Source: Deltaproteobacteria bacterium
GTDB lineage: Bacteria; Desulfobacterota; Syntrophia; Syntrophales; JAAYKM01
NCBI GenBank assembly: GCA_019136935.1
Contig: JAGVTI010000240.1
Span: forward strand, 1 to 10,414
Length of the DNA stretch: 10,414 nucleotides
Reading direction: 5' to 3'
This document shows positions 1 to 6,259 of the stretch, one piece after another (position 1 is the first letter of the stretch; every line of letters begins with the position of its first letter). Made by a program: the position numbers and the translations under genes. Below the pieces are notes generated by a model. The model had not been told where the DNA came from. It worked only from the letters and a program-made list of their open reading frames with translations, and ran no database searches.

Positions 1-1748
1 TGCCAGTTGTCGCTTTTTCCTTTCAGGTGGTTCGAGAGAGACCGCAATACCGACTCTGTTTCATCGGGGTGCAGCCTTGCCTGCCAGGAGGAAATATGGG
101 GGTCGATCTCTGCCCCGAGGATATGGGACCAGGCGGGACTGTAATAGACTTCCCCGGTAGTTACGTCCCAATCCCACAATCCGTCGCTGGTTGCGTTCAT
201 GGCAAGGCGATACTTTTCTTCGCTTTCACGCAAGGACTGCTCCATTTTTCTCCATTCGGAAATATCGGTGACCGTGCTGATGGTGCCCTTCTTCAGATTC
301 GACGGATCCAGGGGAGCGACGCTGATATGGGCCTGGAAAGGGGTTCCGTCGCATCTTACCATGCCGGCTTCGATTCTTGCGACCCGGGCTCCCCCCAGGA
401 GGGTATAGATCCTTGTCCGGGATTCGTTATAACTATCCTCGGATGAATAGAGCATCCTGGTGGGTTGGTCCATGTATTCGTTTTCTTCCTTGAAGCCGAA
501 TATCTGCATCCAGGCTTCGTTCACCCACTTGATCTTTCTGTCGACCGTCAATCCGATTCCCACCGGTGTCGTGGACAGGATGCTTCCGATCATCCGTTCG
601 CTTTCCCGGCGGGCTTCCTCCGCTTTCTTGCGCTCGGTGATATCCATGACAATGCCCCGGATACCGCCGGGCCTGCCGTTCCGGCGGATGGCCGTTGCAC
701 TGACCAGGACGGGAAATGTGGATCCGTCTTTCCTTAACGCCGTGTATTCCAGTGATCCGGCGTCGAAGCCGGCCATTCTGTTCCGGATGTTTGCCCGTCC
801 CCTTTCCCTGTCTTCCGGCCTGATCATGTCGAGAACATAAAGCCCTTCCCGCAGGTCCTCTTCGGTATAGCCGAACAGGGCGAGGGCCTTCCTGTTGACA
901 AAGGTCAGTCTCATGTCGCCGTCCGTTTCGAAGATCGCCTCCGGCAGCAGATCGGTCAGTTCTTTGAATCGGTGCTCGCTTTCCCGCAGGTCCTCCTCCA
1001 CCTGCTTGCGCCGGGTAATATCGATGTTGACACCGGCCATGGCGACCGGAACACCTGCGGTGTTCCAGATCAACTGCGTCCGGCAGTCCGTGATGATGGC
1101 ACGCCCGTCTTTCGTACGATTCACCACTTCCCCGTGCCAGGCTCCATGAATCCTCGTTTCCTGGATGATCTCCTTCTGTGTGGCGCCCCTTTCCGGGTCA
1201 TCGCCGTACACCTCGACGTTCCTGCCTATGATTTCTTCCCGGGGATAGCCCCAAGAGGACGTTTCCGATTCGTTGACGTAGGTGATATTCCCTTCCAGGT
1301 CAGTCACGGTCACGCGGTCCTCGATCTGGTCCAGAACGAGGGCCTGCAGGCGCAACTGTTCCTCGACCGCCTTTCTTTTTTTGATTTCCCTGGCCAGCAG
1401 GATGTTTCTGAACAGGATGTAGATAAAGGCGGCCATGCCCGCCGACAGCAGGAGGGCGGTCAGGATGAGCTGGTTCGGGAAGTCTCCCGCCTGCGCGACC
1501 GGTCGACGATCATGGCGGAAGGCGCCAGGCCCCTCTTGTTCCTCGATACGGCCGATGGCGTCCTCCCCGCCGGCAGGGGCGGCATCGGCCGCCGCGGTCA
1601 TTTTGATTCCGTCCGAATCGAGCTTGACAAGGTGTTCGTTTCTCAGTCCATATGCCGGAAAAAAAAGAAGATGATTTCCGACGAGGAAAAGAACGAAGAG
1701 AAGGACATATTGCCGGTGCCGAATTTTCTTGCCAGTGCGTATCCCCAC
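1..1748 (-). CDS. Membrane-anchored multi-PAS sensor protein, probably a histidine kinase (C-terminus beyond left edge)
   Basis: The reading frame is open from a GTG at 1746-1748 to the left edge, giving 582 residues without the output domain. The GTG is chosen because AAAGGGG lies about six bases upstream and the product then begins with a short basic stretch followed by a membrane helix. In order: transmembrane segment at about residues 13-31, a roughly 60-residue external loop (32-91) rich in Ala and acidic residues, a second transmembrane segment at 93-114, a charged linker (EIKKRKAVEEQL, 121-132), then four PAS units starting near residues 136, 258, 383 and 503. Typical PAS signatures are visible: DLEGNITYVNES, VMDITERKKAEEARRESERM between units, and VTDISEWRKMEQSLRESEEKY before the fourth. 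PAS2 and PAS3 end in PAC-type sequences. Such arrays sense small ligands or redox state and usually drive a HisKA/HATPase kinase; a GGDEF output is the alternative, since the effector is not visible. No partner response regulator lies in the window. Confidence 0.88.
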   Translation of the reverse strand, partial: MGIRTGKKIRHRQYVLLFVLFLVGNHLLFFPAYGLRNEHLVKLDSDGIKMTAAADAAPAGGEDAIGRIEEQEGPGAFRHDRRPVAQAGDFPNQLILTALLLSAGMAAFIYILFRNILLAREIKKRKAVEEQLRLQALVLDQIEDRVTVTDLEGNITYVNESETSSWGYPREEIIGRNVEVYGDDPERGATQKEIIQETRIHGAWHGEVVNRTKDGRAIITDCRTQLIWNTAGVPVAMAGVNIDITRRKQVEEDLRESEHRFKELTDLLPEAIFETDGDMRLTFVNRKALALFGYTEEDLREGLYVLDMIRPEDRERGRANIRNRMAGFDAGSLEYTALRKDGSTFPVLVSATAIRRNGRPGGIRGIVMDITERKKAEEARRESERMIGSILSTTPVGIGLTVDRKIKWVNEAWMQIFGFKEENEYMDQPTRMLYSSEDSYNESRTRIYTLLGGARVARIEAGMVRCDGTPFQAHISVAPLDPSNLKKGTISTVTDISEWRKMEQSLRESEEKYRLAMNATSDGLWDWDVTTGEVYYSPAWSHILGAEIDPHISSWQARLHPDETESVLRSLSNHLKGKSDNW

Positions 1749-1831
1749 CTTTTTCCCCTTTCTAAAACGGTTGACGAGATGTTGGAAGAGCCCTTATCGC
1801 GCTGTTTGAAAAGCACATTTGATGCCAGAAT

Positions 1832-1861
1832 TCCCAGGTTTCCTGAAAATGTTGCCTGGGA
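1832..1861. repeat. Inverted repeat TCCCAGG/CCTGGGA
   Basis: A perfect 7-base inverted repeat has arms at 1832-1838 and 1855-1861, separated by 16 bases. It sits about 85 bases upstream of the sensor start and 190 bases upstream of pcnB. It could be an operator for a dimeric regulator, or chance. No run of T follows on either strand, so it does not look like a terminator. Confidence 0.3.
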
Positions 1862-2008
1862 TGTTTCCGCCGGGATCCCATTGAGGAAACTGAAGTATCC
1901 AAGTAAACAGAGGGCGTTTCCGGCCATAGCGCAACGGGGGCTTGCCGGCCGGATCAAGGTCTTCATTCGGCGGGAAGAATATTCGGAGCGAAAGCGTTTT
2001 TTTTCGGC

Positions 2009-2035
2009 AAAAAGCAATCCGGAGTTTTGCTTTTT
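2009..2035 (+). promoter_or_regulatory. Perfect 9-bp hairpin directly upstream of pcnB
   Basis: AAAAAGCAA (2009-2017) and TTGCTTTTT (2027-2035) form a perfect 9-bp stem around a 9-base loop, TCCGGAGTT. It ends only 14 bases before the first pcnB start codon. The left A-run can also pair with the T-run at 2000-2004 across a CGGC loop, so two mutually exclusive foldings are possible. The stem is mostly A/T, which argues against an efficient terminator. It could affect translation initiation or mRNA stability of pcnB; that role is inference. Confidence 0.4.
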
Positions 2036-2049
2036 AAAACGGGTGTGAT

Positions 2050-3399
2050 ATGGGAAATTTCATGCAACCGCTCATCATTCCCCGGAAAGAACACGGCATA
2101 TCCCGAAAACAGGTGAGTCTCAATGCCTTGCGGACGCTCTACCGGCTTCGTGACAACGGCTTTATCGGCTACCTCGTCGGGGGATGCGTCCGCGATCTGC
2201 TCCTGGGGAGGACCCCGAAGGACTTTGATATCGCGACGGACGCCGCCCCCGGCCAGATCAAGCGGCTTTTCCGGAATTGCCGTCTCGTCGGCCGCCGTTT
2301 CCGTCTGGCCCATTTGTACTTTCAGGACGAAATTATTGAGGTTTCCACCTTTCGGGCGGCCGCCCCCGCCGGAGAAGAGGAACCGGACGAAACGGCCGCA
2401 TCGGCGTCCCGTTCCCGTCAGCCCCGTCATCTCGTCGATGAGGACGGGATGGTGCTGCGTGACAATGTCTTCGGCACGCCCGGGGAAGACGCCCTCCGCC
2501 GTGATTTTACCGTCAACGCCTTGGCCTACAATATCGCGGACTTTTCGCTGATCGATTTCACGACCGGTTTGAGCGACCTCAGGCAGCGCCTGCTGCGCCC
2601 CATCGGGGATCCCCTCGTCCGGTTCACGGAGGATCCCGTGCGCATGCTCCGGGCCGTTCGTTTTTCCGCATCCCATGACCTGGTCATCGAACCGGCGACA
2701 TGGGAGATCCTCTGCGAACTGGCCCCCACGATTTCACGTGCGTCGCCGGCGAGGCTTTATGAAGAGATGCAGAAACTCTTCCTGTTGGGAGCCGCCCGGC
2801 CTGTTTTTCATCTTCTTTTGAAGAGCGGTCTTTTCGCGCCCCTTTTCCCCGGCCTCAGCCGCTGGCTCGATGAGAGCGACCTCAACCCGGCCCGGCTGTG
2901 CGAAAATCTCGCATGGCTCGACCGGCGGCATGGAAATGGAACCTCTCCCCCCTCACCGCTGCTTTTCCTGGCCCTGCTGTTCGGCCCCGCCCTGGAAGCG
3001 GAGACCCTCGTGCGCCAGCGTGACGGCATTCCCCGCCAGCAGGCGCTGAATGCCGCGTACGCCGCTTTCATGGAAGAGCTGTGCAAGACCGTTCAAGTCC
3101 CGGCACGGCTCGGCGGTCGAATGCGCAACCTCCTGGCGATGCAGCCCTCTCTGCACAGGATGCCTCCCCGCCGCCCCGCATCCCTGGCCGCCCGTCCGGA
3201 CTTTACGGATGCCTTGGCCTATCTTCGTGCGGGGGCCGAGACACGGGGCGAAAATCGATCCGTCCTGGGATGGTGGGACGACTTCCTTTCCGCTCCACCT
3301 GCTGTGGGGTCTCAAGGGCTGCCGGCCGATGAGGCCCCGCCGAAACGGCGTCGGAGGAGAAGGCGCAGGCACCGCCGTCCGGCCCCAGCGGCCGTCTGA
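2050..3399 (+). CDS. pcnB: Poly(A) polymerase I (PcnB)
   Basis: A 449-residue class II nucleotidyltransferase that adds 3' poly(A) tails to RNA, marking it for decay by the exonuclease machinery. The order of motifs follows bacterial PcnB rather than CCA-adding enzymes: IPRKEHGISRKQVSLNALR (10-28), the LVGGCVRDLLLG nucleotide-binding loop (42-53), the catalytic DFD carboxylates (58-60), NCRLVGRRFRLAHLYF (76-91), EIIEVSTFR (94-102), RRDFTVNALAY (150-160) and EDPVRMLRAVRF (194-205). The C-terminus is an arginine-rich tail (PPKRRRRRRRRHRRP), as in enterobacterial PcnB, which probably binds RNA. The insert between EIIEVSTFR and MVLRDNVFG (residues 103-133) is Ala/Glu/Ser-rich and looks disordered. 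Two starts compete: ATG at 2050 has no clear Shine-Dalgarno, whereas ATG at 2062 has GGGA six bases upstream and removes four residues (MGNF) not needed for the fold. The gene is transcribed away from the sensor gene and followed by a 206-base gap. Confidence 0.95.
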   Translation: MGNFMQPLIIPRKEHGISRKQVSLNALRTLYRLRDNGFIGYLVGGCVRDLLLGRTPKDFDIATDAAPGQIKRLFRNCRLVGRRFRLAHLYFQDEIIEVSTFRAAAPAGEEEPDETAASASRSRQPRHLVDEDGMVLRDNVFGTPGEDALRRDFTVNALAYNIADFSLIDFTTGLSDLRQRLLRPIGDPLVRFTEDPVRMLRAVRFSASHDLVIEPATWEILCELAPTISRASPARLYEEMQKLFLLGAARPVFHLLLKSGLFAPLFPGLSRWLDESDLNPARLCENLAWLDRRHGNGTSPPSPLLFLALLFGPALEAETLVRQRDGIPRQQALNAAYAAFMEELCKTVQVPARLGGRMRNLLAMQPSLHRMPPRRPASLAARPDFTDALAYLRAGAETRGENRSVLGWWDDFLSAPPAVGSQGLPADEAPPKRRRRRRRRHRRPAPAAV

Positions 3400-3440
3400 C
3401 CATCCTGTCTTTCGGCAATGACGGCTCAATCCATGTTTTG

Positions 3441-3459
3441 CGGAAAGCGGTCCGTTTTT
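3441..3459 (+). terminator. Weak candidate terminator after pcnB
   Basis: CGGA (3441-3444) can pair with TCCG (3451-3454) across a six-base loop, followed by five T (3455-3459). It lies 42 bases after the pcnB stop. The stem is only four to five pairs, so this is a poor intrinsic terminator. Confidence 0.25.
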
Positions 3460-3569
3460 CGTTTCCGGCCGCAAGCGGTGGCGGTTTCTGCATGATTGCC
3501 GTTCCGGGAGCGCATCCGTCGATCAATTGACAACCCCGTCTTTTTTAGATATGGATCGTCATCCGCGCG

Positions 3570-3575
3570 TATAAT
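3570..3575 (+). promoter_or_regulatory. Probable -10 element of the ABC-F gene promoter
   Basis: A perfect TATAAT lies at 3570-3575, about 30 bases before the GTG start, giving a short leader of roughly 20-25 bases. The positions expected for a -35 element (about 3547-3552) read AGATAT and are poor. A perfect TTGACA at 3527-3532 lies 37 bases upstream of the TATAAT, too far to pair with it; with a 17-base spacer it would pair with TATGGA (3550-3555). Either or both may be used. Confidence 0.45.
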
Positions 3576-3605
3576 GCGGAAAAGCCCCTTGGGACGAGGT
3601 AGAAC

Positions 3606-5570
3606 GTGATCGAACTGCAGGACATCCATCTGTCTTTTGCCGACCGGGTCGTTTTTGACGGCGTCAACTGGACCATTCCGGACAAAAGCCGGGTCGGTCT
3701 GGTGGGGGACAACGGGACGGGGAAAACGACCCTGTTCCGGACGATCCTCGGGGAAGTGGAGCCGGATCGGGGAAAGGCCGTGATCGGCGCCAGGAAAAGA
3801 AAGGTTGTCGGATACCTGCCCCAGGATGTGGCGGAACTGGAGCCGCTGCCGCTGATGGATTATCTCAAGCAGAGAAGCGGTATTGCCGAGGTCGAAGAGA
3901 CCATCGGCAGCTGTGAAACGAGTCTCCCCCGTCTCGAACCCGGCAGCTGCGCCTACCACGAAACGCTTCGGCAATACGAAAAGGCGGTCTCGCGCTTCCA
4001 GGGAATGAACGGGTACGCTTTCGAGGCCAAGGCGAAACAGATCCTCCGCGGGTTCGGTTTCCGGGAAGGGGATTTTACGAAAAATTGCACGGATTTTTCC
4101 GGGGGATGGAAGATGCGGATCCTCCTGTCCGTGATCCTCCTTTCCTGTCCGGACATCATGCTCCTGGATGAACCGACGAATCACCTGGATACGGAGAGCA
4201 TGGAGTGGCTGGAGAATTACCTGAAAGATTATCAGGGCTGCCTCATCGCCGTTTCCCACGACCACATGTTCCTGGACAAAATGGTCACGCTGATCGCCGA
4301 ATTGTCGCAGGGGAAAATCACCCTCTACCGGGGGAATTACACCCATTACCTGCAGGAAAAGGAGCGGCGCCAGGAAATCCTCGAAAAATCCATGGTCCGC
4401 CAGCAGGAGGAGATCGAGCGGATCGAGCAGTTCGTGGAGCGCTTCCGGTACAAGGCCACCAAGGCCGCCCAGGTGCAAAGCCGCCTCAAGATGCTGGAAA
4501 AGATGGAGATCATCCGGGGAGAAAAGGCGAACCGGACGATCGCGATCCGTTTTCCCGCCTGCGAAAAGAGCGGTAAAGAGGTGACGGTCCTGCAGGATGT
4601 ATCCAAGCATTACGGAGGCTTGAAGGTCTTCGAGGAAGTCTGCCTGACCCTTTACCGGGGCGAGAAGATCGCCTTCGTCGGCGTCAACGGGGCGGGGAAA
4701 TCGACTCTCTTTCGCCTCCTTGCGGACGTCGAGGAGCCTACGGCGGGCAAGATCACCCGGGGCCTGAACGTCAAAATGGCCTTCTTTTCCCAGGAGAGCG
4801 CGGCCAACCTGAGTTACGGCCGTACGGTCTGGGAGGAGGTCCACAGCGTCGGTTCGGAGGCGAACGACCAGGAAAGGAGGAATCTCCTGGGAGCGTTCCT
4901 GTTTTCCGGCGACGACATCTACAAGCCTGTCTCGGTTCTCTCCGGCGGAGAAAAATCCCGCCTCACCCTGCTGAAGATCCTGCTGCTGGGATCCAATTTT
5001 CTTATTCTGGATGAACCGACGAATCACCTGGACCTCAGAACGAAGGAGATCTTCCAGGAAGCACTGCTTCAATACGAGGGTACCCTGGCGATCGTTTCAC
5101 ACGACCGCTATTTCCTGGACAGCCTGGTCGAGCGGGTTGTCGAACTGCGCGACGGCAGGGCTTTCGAATATCGCGGCGACTATTCCTATTTCATCGAAAA
5201 AAGACGGGAAACCCAGATGAACGCCCCTGTTCCGGTGAAGGAAGGGGAACCTGAAGACGAAGCGGTTTCAGCCGGGCAGAAAGGGTATAAGACCAGGGAA
5301 ATGAAGCGCCTGGAGGCGGAGGAAAGAAACCGCCTTTCCCGCCGTCTCAAACCCCTGAAGAACGAACTGGCATCGGTGGAGGCGCGTATCGCCGGCCTGG
5401 AGGAGGTGAAGAAAAATCACGAAAAGGAGCTGTGCCTGCCGGGCATGCACGAAAAACCGGACCGGATCAGGCTCCTTACCCAGGAACTGCAAAAGGTCCA
5501 CCAGGAACTGGAGGACCTCTACGATCGGTGGGCCGACATTACGGAGCGGATCGAGGGGGTCCAATCCTGA
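3606..5570 (+). CDS. ABC-F family ATP-binding protein (ribosome-associated translation factor type)
   Basis: A 654-residue protein with two tandem ABC ATPase domains and no membrane segment, which defines ABC-F proteins acting on the ribosome rather than transporters. First domain: Walker A GDNGTGKT (34-41), Q-loop YLPQ (70-73), signature FSGGW (164-168), Walker B IMLLDEP (184-190), switch His218. The linker (about 250-310) contains the family's conserved stretch RYKATKAAQVQSRLKMLEK in the P-site tRNA interaction motif. Second domain: Walker A GVNGAGKST (359-367), signature LSGGE (445-449), Walker B FLILDEP (465-471), switch His499. Residues about 564-650 are charged and helical, the C-terminal coiled coil seen in Uup- and YdiF-like members. 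All catalytic motifs are intact. Start is GTG with GAGG (3596-3599) six bases upstream. I cannot say which subfamily it belongs to, or whether it gives antibiotic resistance; a housekeeping role in rescuing stalled ribosomes is more likely. Confidence 0.95.
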   Translation: MIELQDIHLSFADRVVFDGVNWTIPDKSRVGLVGDNGTGKTTLFRTILGEVEPDRGKAVIGARKRKVVGYLPQDVAELEPLPLMDYLKQRSGIAEVEETIGSCETSLPRLEPGSCAYHETLRQYEKAVSRFQGMNGYAFEAKAKQILRGFGFREGDFTKNCTDFSGGWKMRILLSVILLSCPDIMLLDEPTNHLDTESMEWLENYLKDYQGCLIAVSHDHMFLDKMVTLIAELSQGKITLYRGNYTHYLQEKERRQEILEKSMVRQQEEIERIEQFVERFRYKATKAAQVQSRLKMLEKMEIIRGEKANRTIAIRFPACEKSGKEVTVLQDVSKHYGGLKVFEEVCLTLYRGEKIAFVGVNGAGKSTLFRLLADVEEPTAGKITRGLNVKMAFFSQESAANLSYGRTVWEEVHSVGSEANDQERRNLLGAFLFSGDDIYKPVSVLSGGEKSRLTLLKILLLGSNFLILDEPTNHLDLRTKEIFQEALLQYEGTLAIVSHDRYFLDSLVERVVELRDGRAFEYRGDYSYFIEKRRETQMNAPVPVKEGEPEDEAVSAGQKGYKTREMKRLEAEERNRLSRRLKPLKNELASVEARIAGLEEVKKNHEKELCLPGMHEKPDRIRLLTQELQKVHQELEDLYDRWADITERIEGVQS

Positions 5571-5589
5571 CCGAACGGACTTGTCCCCC

Positions 5590-5614
5590 GGCCGGCGCCG
5601 CAGGAGGGCCGGCC
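5590..5614. terminator. GC-rich inverted repeat at the convergent gene ends
   Basis: GGCCGGC (5590-5596) and GCCGGCC (5608-5614) form a perfect 7-bp all-GC stem with an 11-base loop, between the ABC-F stop (5570) and the end of the ferritin-like gene. A 10-base palindrome, GGCCTAGGCC (5611-5620), overlaps it and contains the ferritin-like stop codon. There is no T-run, so it would act as a transcription barrier or mRNA 3' end stabiliser rather than a classical intrinsic terminator. Confidence 0.4.
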
Positions 5615-6132
5615 TAGGCCCCGTCCAGCCCGCCCCGCTCGCGCATGCGGTACCAGGAATTCGGATCGACCATCAGTTCCTCCGTGTCTTTCAGGGAAAC
5701 GAAGTGTTCGTGTTCGATATTGGCGAGGAGGTTGAAAAATGCCCTTTCGTTGGGTTCCGTCGAGCCTTCTTTCAGAAGTTCATAGTACATGACGCCGTCG
5801 CATTCGAATTCGATGGCCGTCCTGACCGCGACCAGATCGTCCATGTCGACGTGTGGCGCTTCGGCAACCTTCTTCAGGACATCTTTCAGGACATTCTGAA
5901 CATTCGTCTTATTCACCTTCAGGGGGATGGTTTCCGGCCAGGTTTTGTTTTTCTCCCAGACCTCGTAAATCTGCTTCAGTCTTTCGTAGTGCTCCATCTC
6001 TTCTTTCGCAATGGCCTCGAACATGGCCTTTCCGAGGGGGTTGTCCGTACGCTTCGCGTTCAGTTCGTAAAATTCCCGTTCGCGAAGTTCGTTGGTCAAG
6101 GCGATTTCCAAGGCATCCAGTCGGTCTTTCAT
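5614..6132 (-). CDS. Rubrerythrin-like ferritin-fold diiron protein
   Basis: A 172-residue all-helical cytoplasmic protein with the internally duplicated diiron pattern of rubrerythrin-type ferritins. Each half carries a Glu-bearing helix followed by an ExxH helix: ELREREFYE (15-23) then EMEH (45-48), and EFECDGVMYY (108-117) then EHEH (140-143), with Glu45/His48 and Glu140/His143 as the clearest ligands. There is no C-terminal rubredoxin domain (no CxxC pairs), so it is not a classical rubrerythrin. Related stand-alone proteins are linked to peroxide or iron handling, mainly in anaerobes; the substrate here cannot be read from sequence. ATG at 6132 is supported by AGAAGGAGA (6139-6147) with a normal spacing. 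It lies 127 bases after the phosphate transporter gene and has a promoter-like sequence of its own in that gap. It is convergent with the ABC-F gene, 43 bases apart. Confidence 0.85.
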   Translation of the reverse strand: MKDRLDALEIALTNELREREFYELNAKRTDNPLGKAMFEAIAKEEMEHYERLKQIYEVWEKNKTWPETIPLKVNKTNVQNVLKDVLKKVAEAPHVDMDDLVAVRTAIEFECDGVMYYELLKEGSTEPNERAFFNLLANIEHEHFVSLKDTEELMVDPNSWYRMRERGGLDGA

Positions 6133-6220
6133 ATGCTTTCTCCTTCTGTTGATGAGGTGGTGATGTTGAATCGGCGGAAACAGGTTGCCGGTCGAAACGT
6201 TCCGAACCCTTTGTAATTGC

Positions 6221-6250
6221 CAGATAGCATGGTAATCTGCCGGGGGTCAA
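6221..6250 (-). promoter_or_regulatory. Probable promoter of the ferritin-like gene with overlapping inverted repeat
   Basis: On the minus strand TTGACC (6245-6250) precedes TATCTG (6221-6226) by 18 bases, and the -10 is preceded by TG plus one base, an extended -10 arrangement. The predicted leader is about 80 bases. CAGAT (6221-6225) and ATCTG (6235-6239) form an inverted repeat over the -10 and spacer, a position where a repressor could act. The -35 lies ten bases past the end of the upstream gene. Confidence 0.45.
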
Positions 6251-6259
6251 GAATTTTGC

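Larger units (their letters stand above)
1749..2049. other. Divergent intergenic region between the sensor gene and pcnB
   Basis: These 301 bases separate two divergently transcribed genes and must hold promoters for both, but no good sigma-70 pair stands out. The best plus-strand candidate is TTGACG (1771-1776) with a 17-base spacer to TTATCG (1794-1799), a poor -10 lying more than 240 bases from pcnB. Two inverted repeats are present (1832-1861 and 2009-2035) and are listed separately. Open frames crossing this region on both strands carry no recognisable domain, and I take the region as non-coding. Confidence 0.6.

Noticed and set aside
1643..2017. 124-codon minus-strand open frame upstream of and overlapping the sensor start
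   Set aside because: It is in a different frame from the sensor; no domain, and the sensor GTG with its Shine-Dalgarno and membrane helix explains the overlap better.
972..2048. 358-codon plus-strand open frame opposite the sensor gene and across the gap before pcnB
   Set aside because: Most of it is the complement of clear PAS coding sequence, and the remainder shows no recognisable protein.
3527..3575. TTGACA (3527) and TATAAT (3570) as one promoter
   Set aside because: The spacing is 37 bases; the two perfect hexamers cannot belong to the same sigma-70 promoter.
3426..5072. 548-codon open frame antisense to the ABC-F gene
   Set aside because: It lies wholly opposite a gene with all ABC-F motifs, and its product is low-complexity (Leu/Asp/Gly/Phe-rich) without a recognisable domain. 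Such frames are common opposite GC-rich coding sequence.
5614..5650. C-terminal encapsulin cargo peptide on the ferritin-like protein
   Set aside because: The tail ends RERGGLDGA, which does not match the usual GSL-type targeting sequence, and no encapsulin shell gene is nearby.
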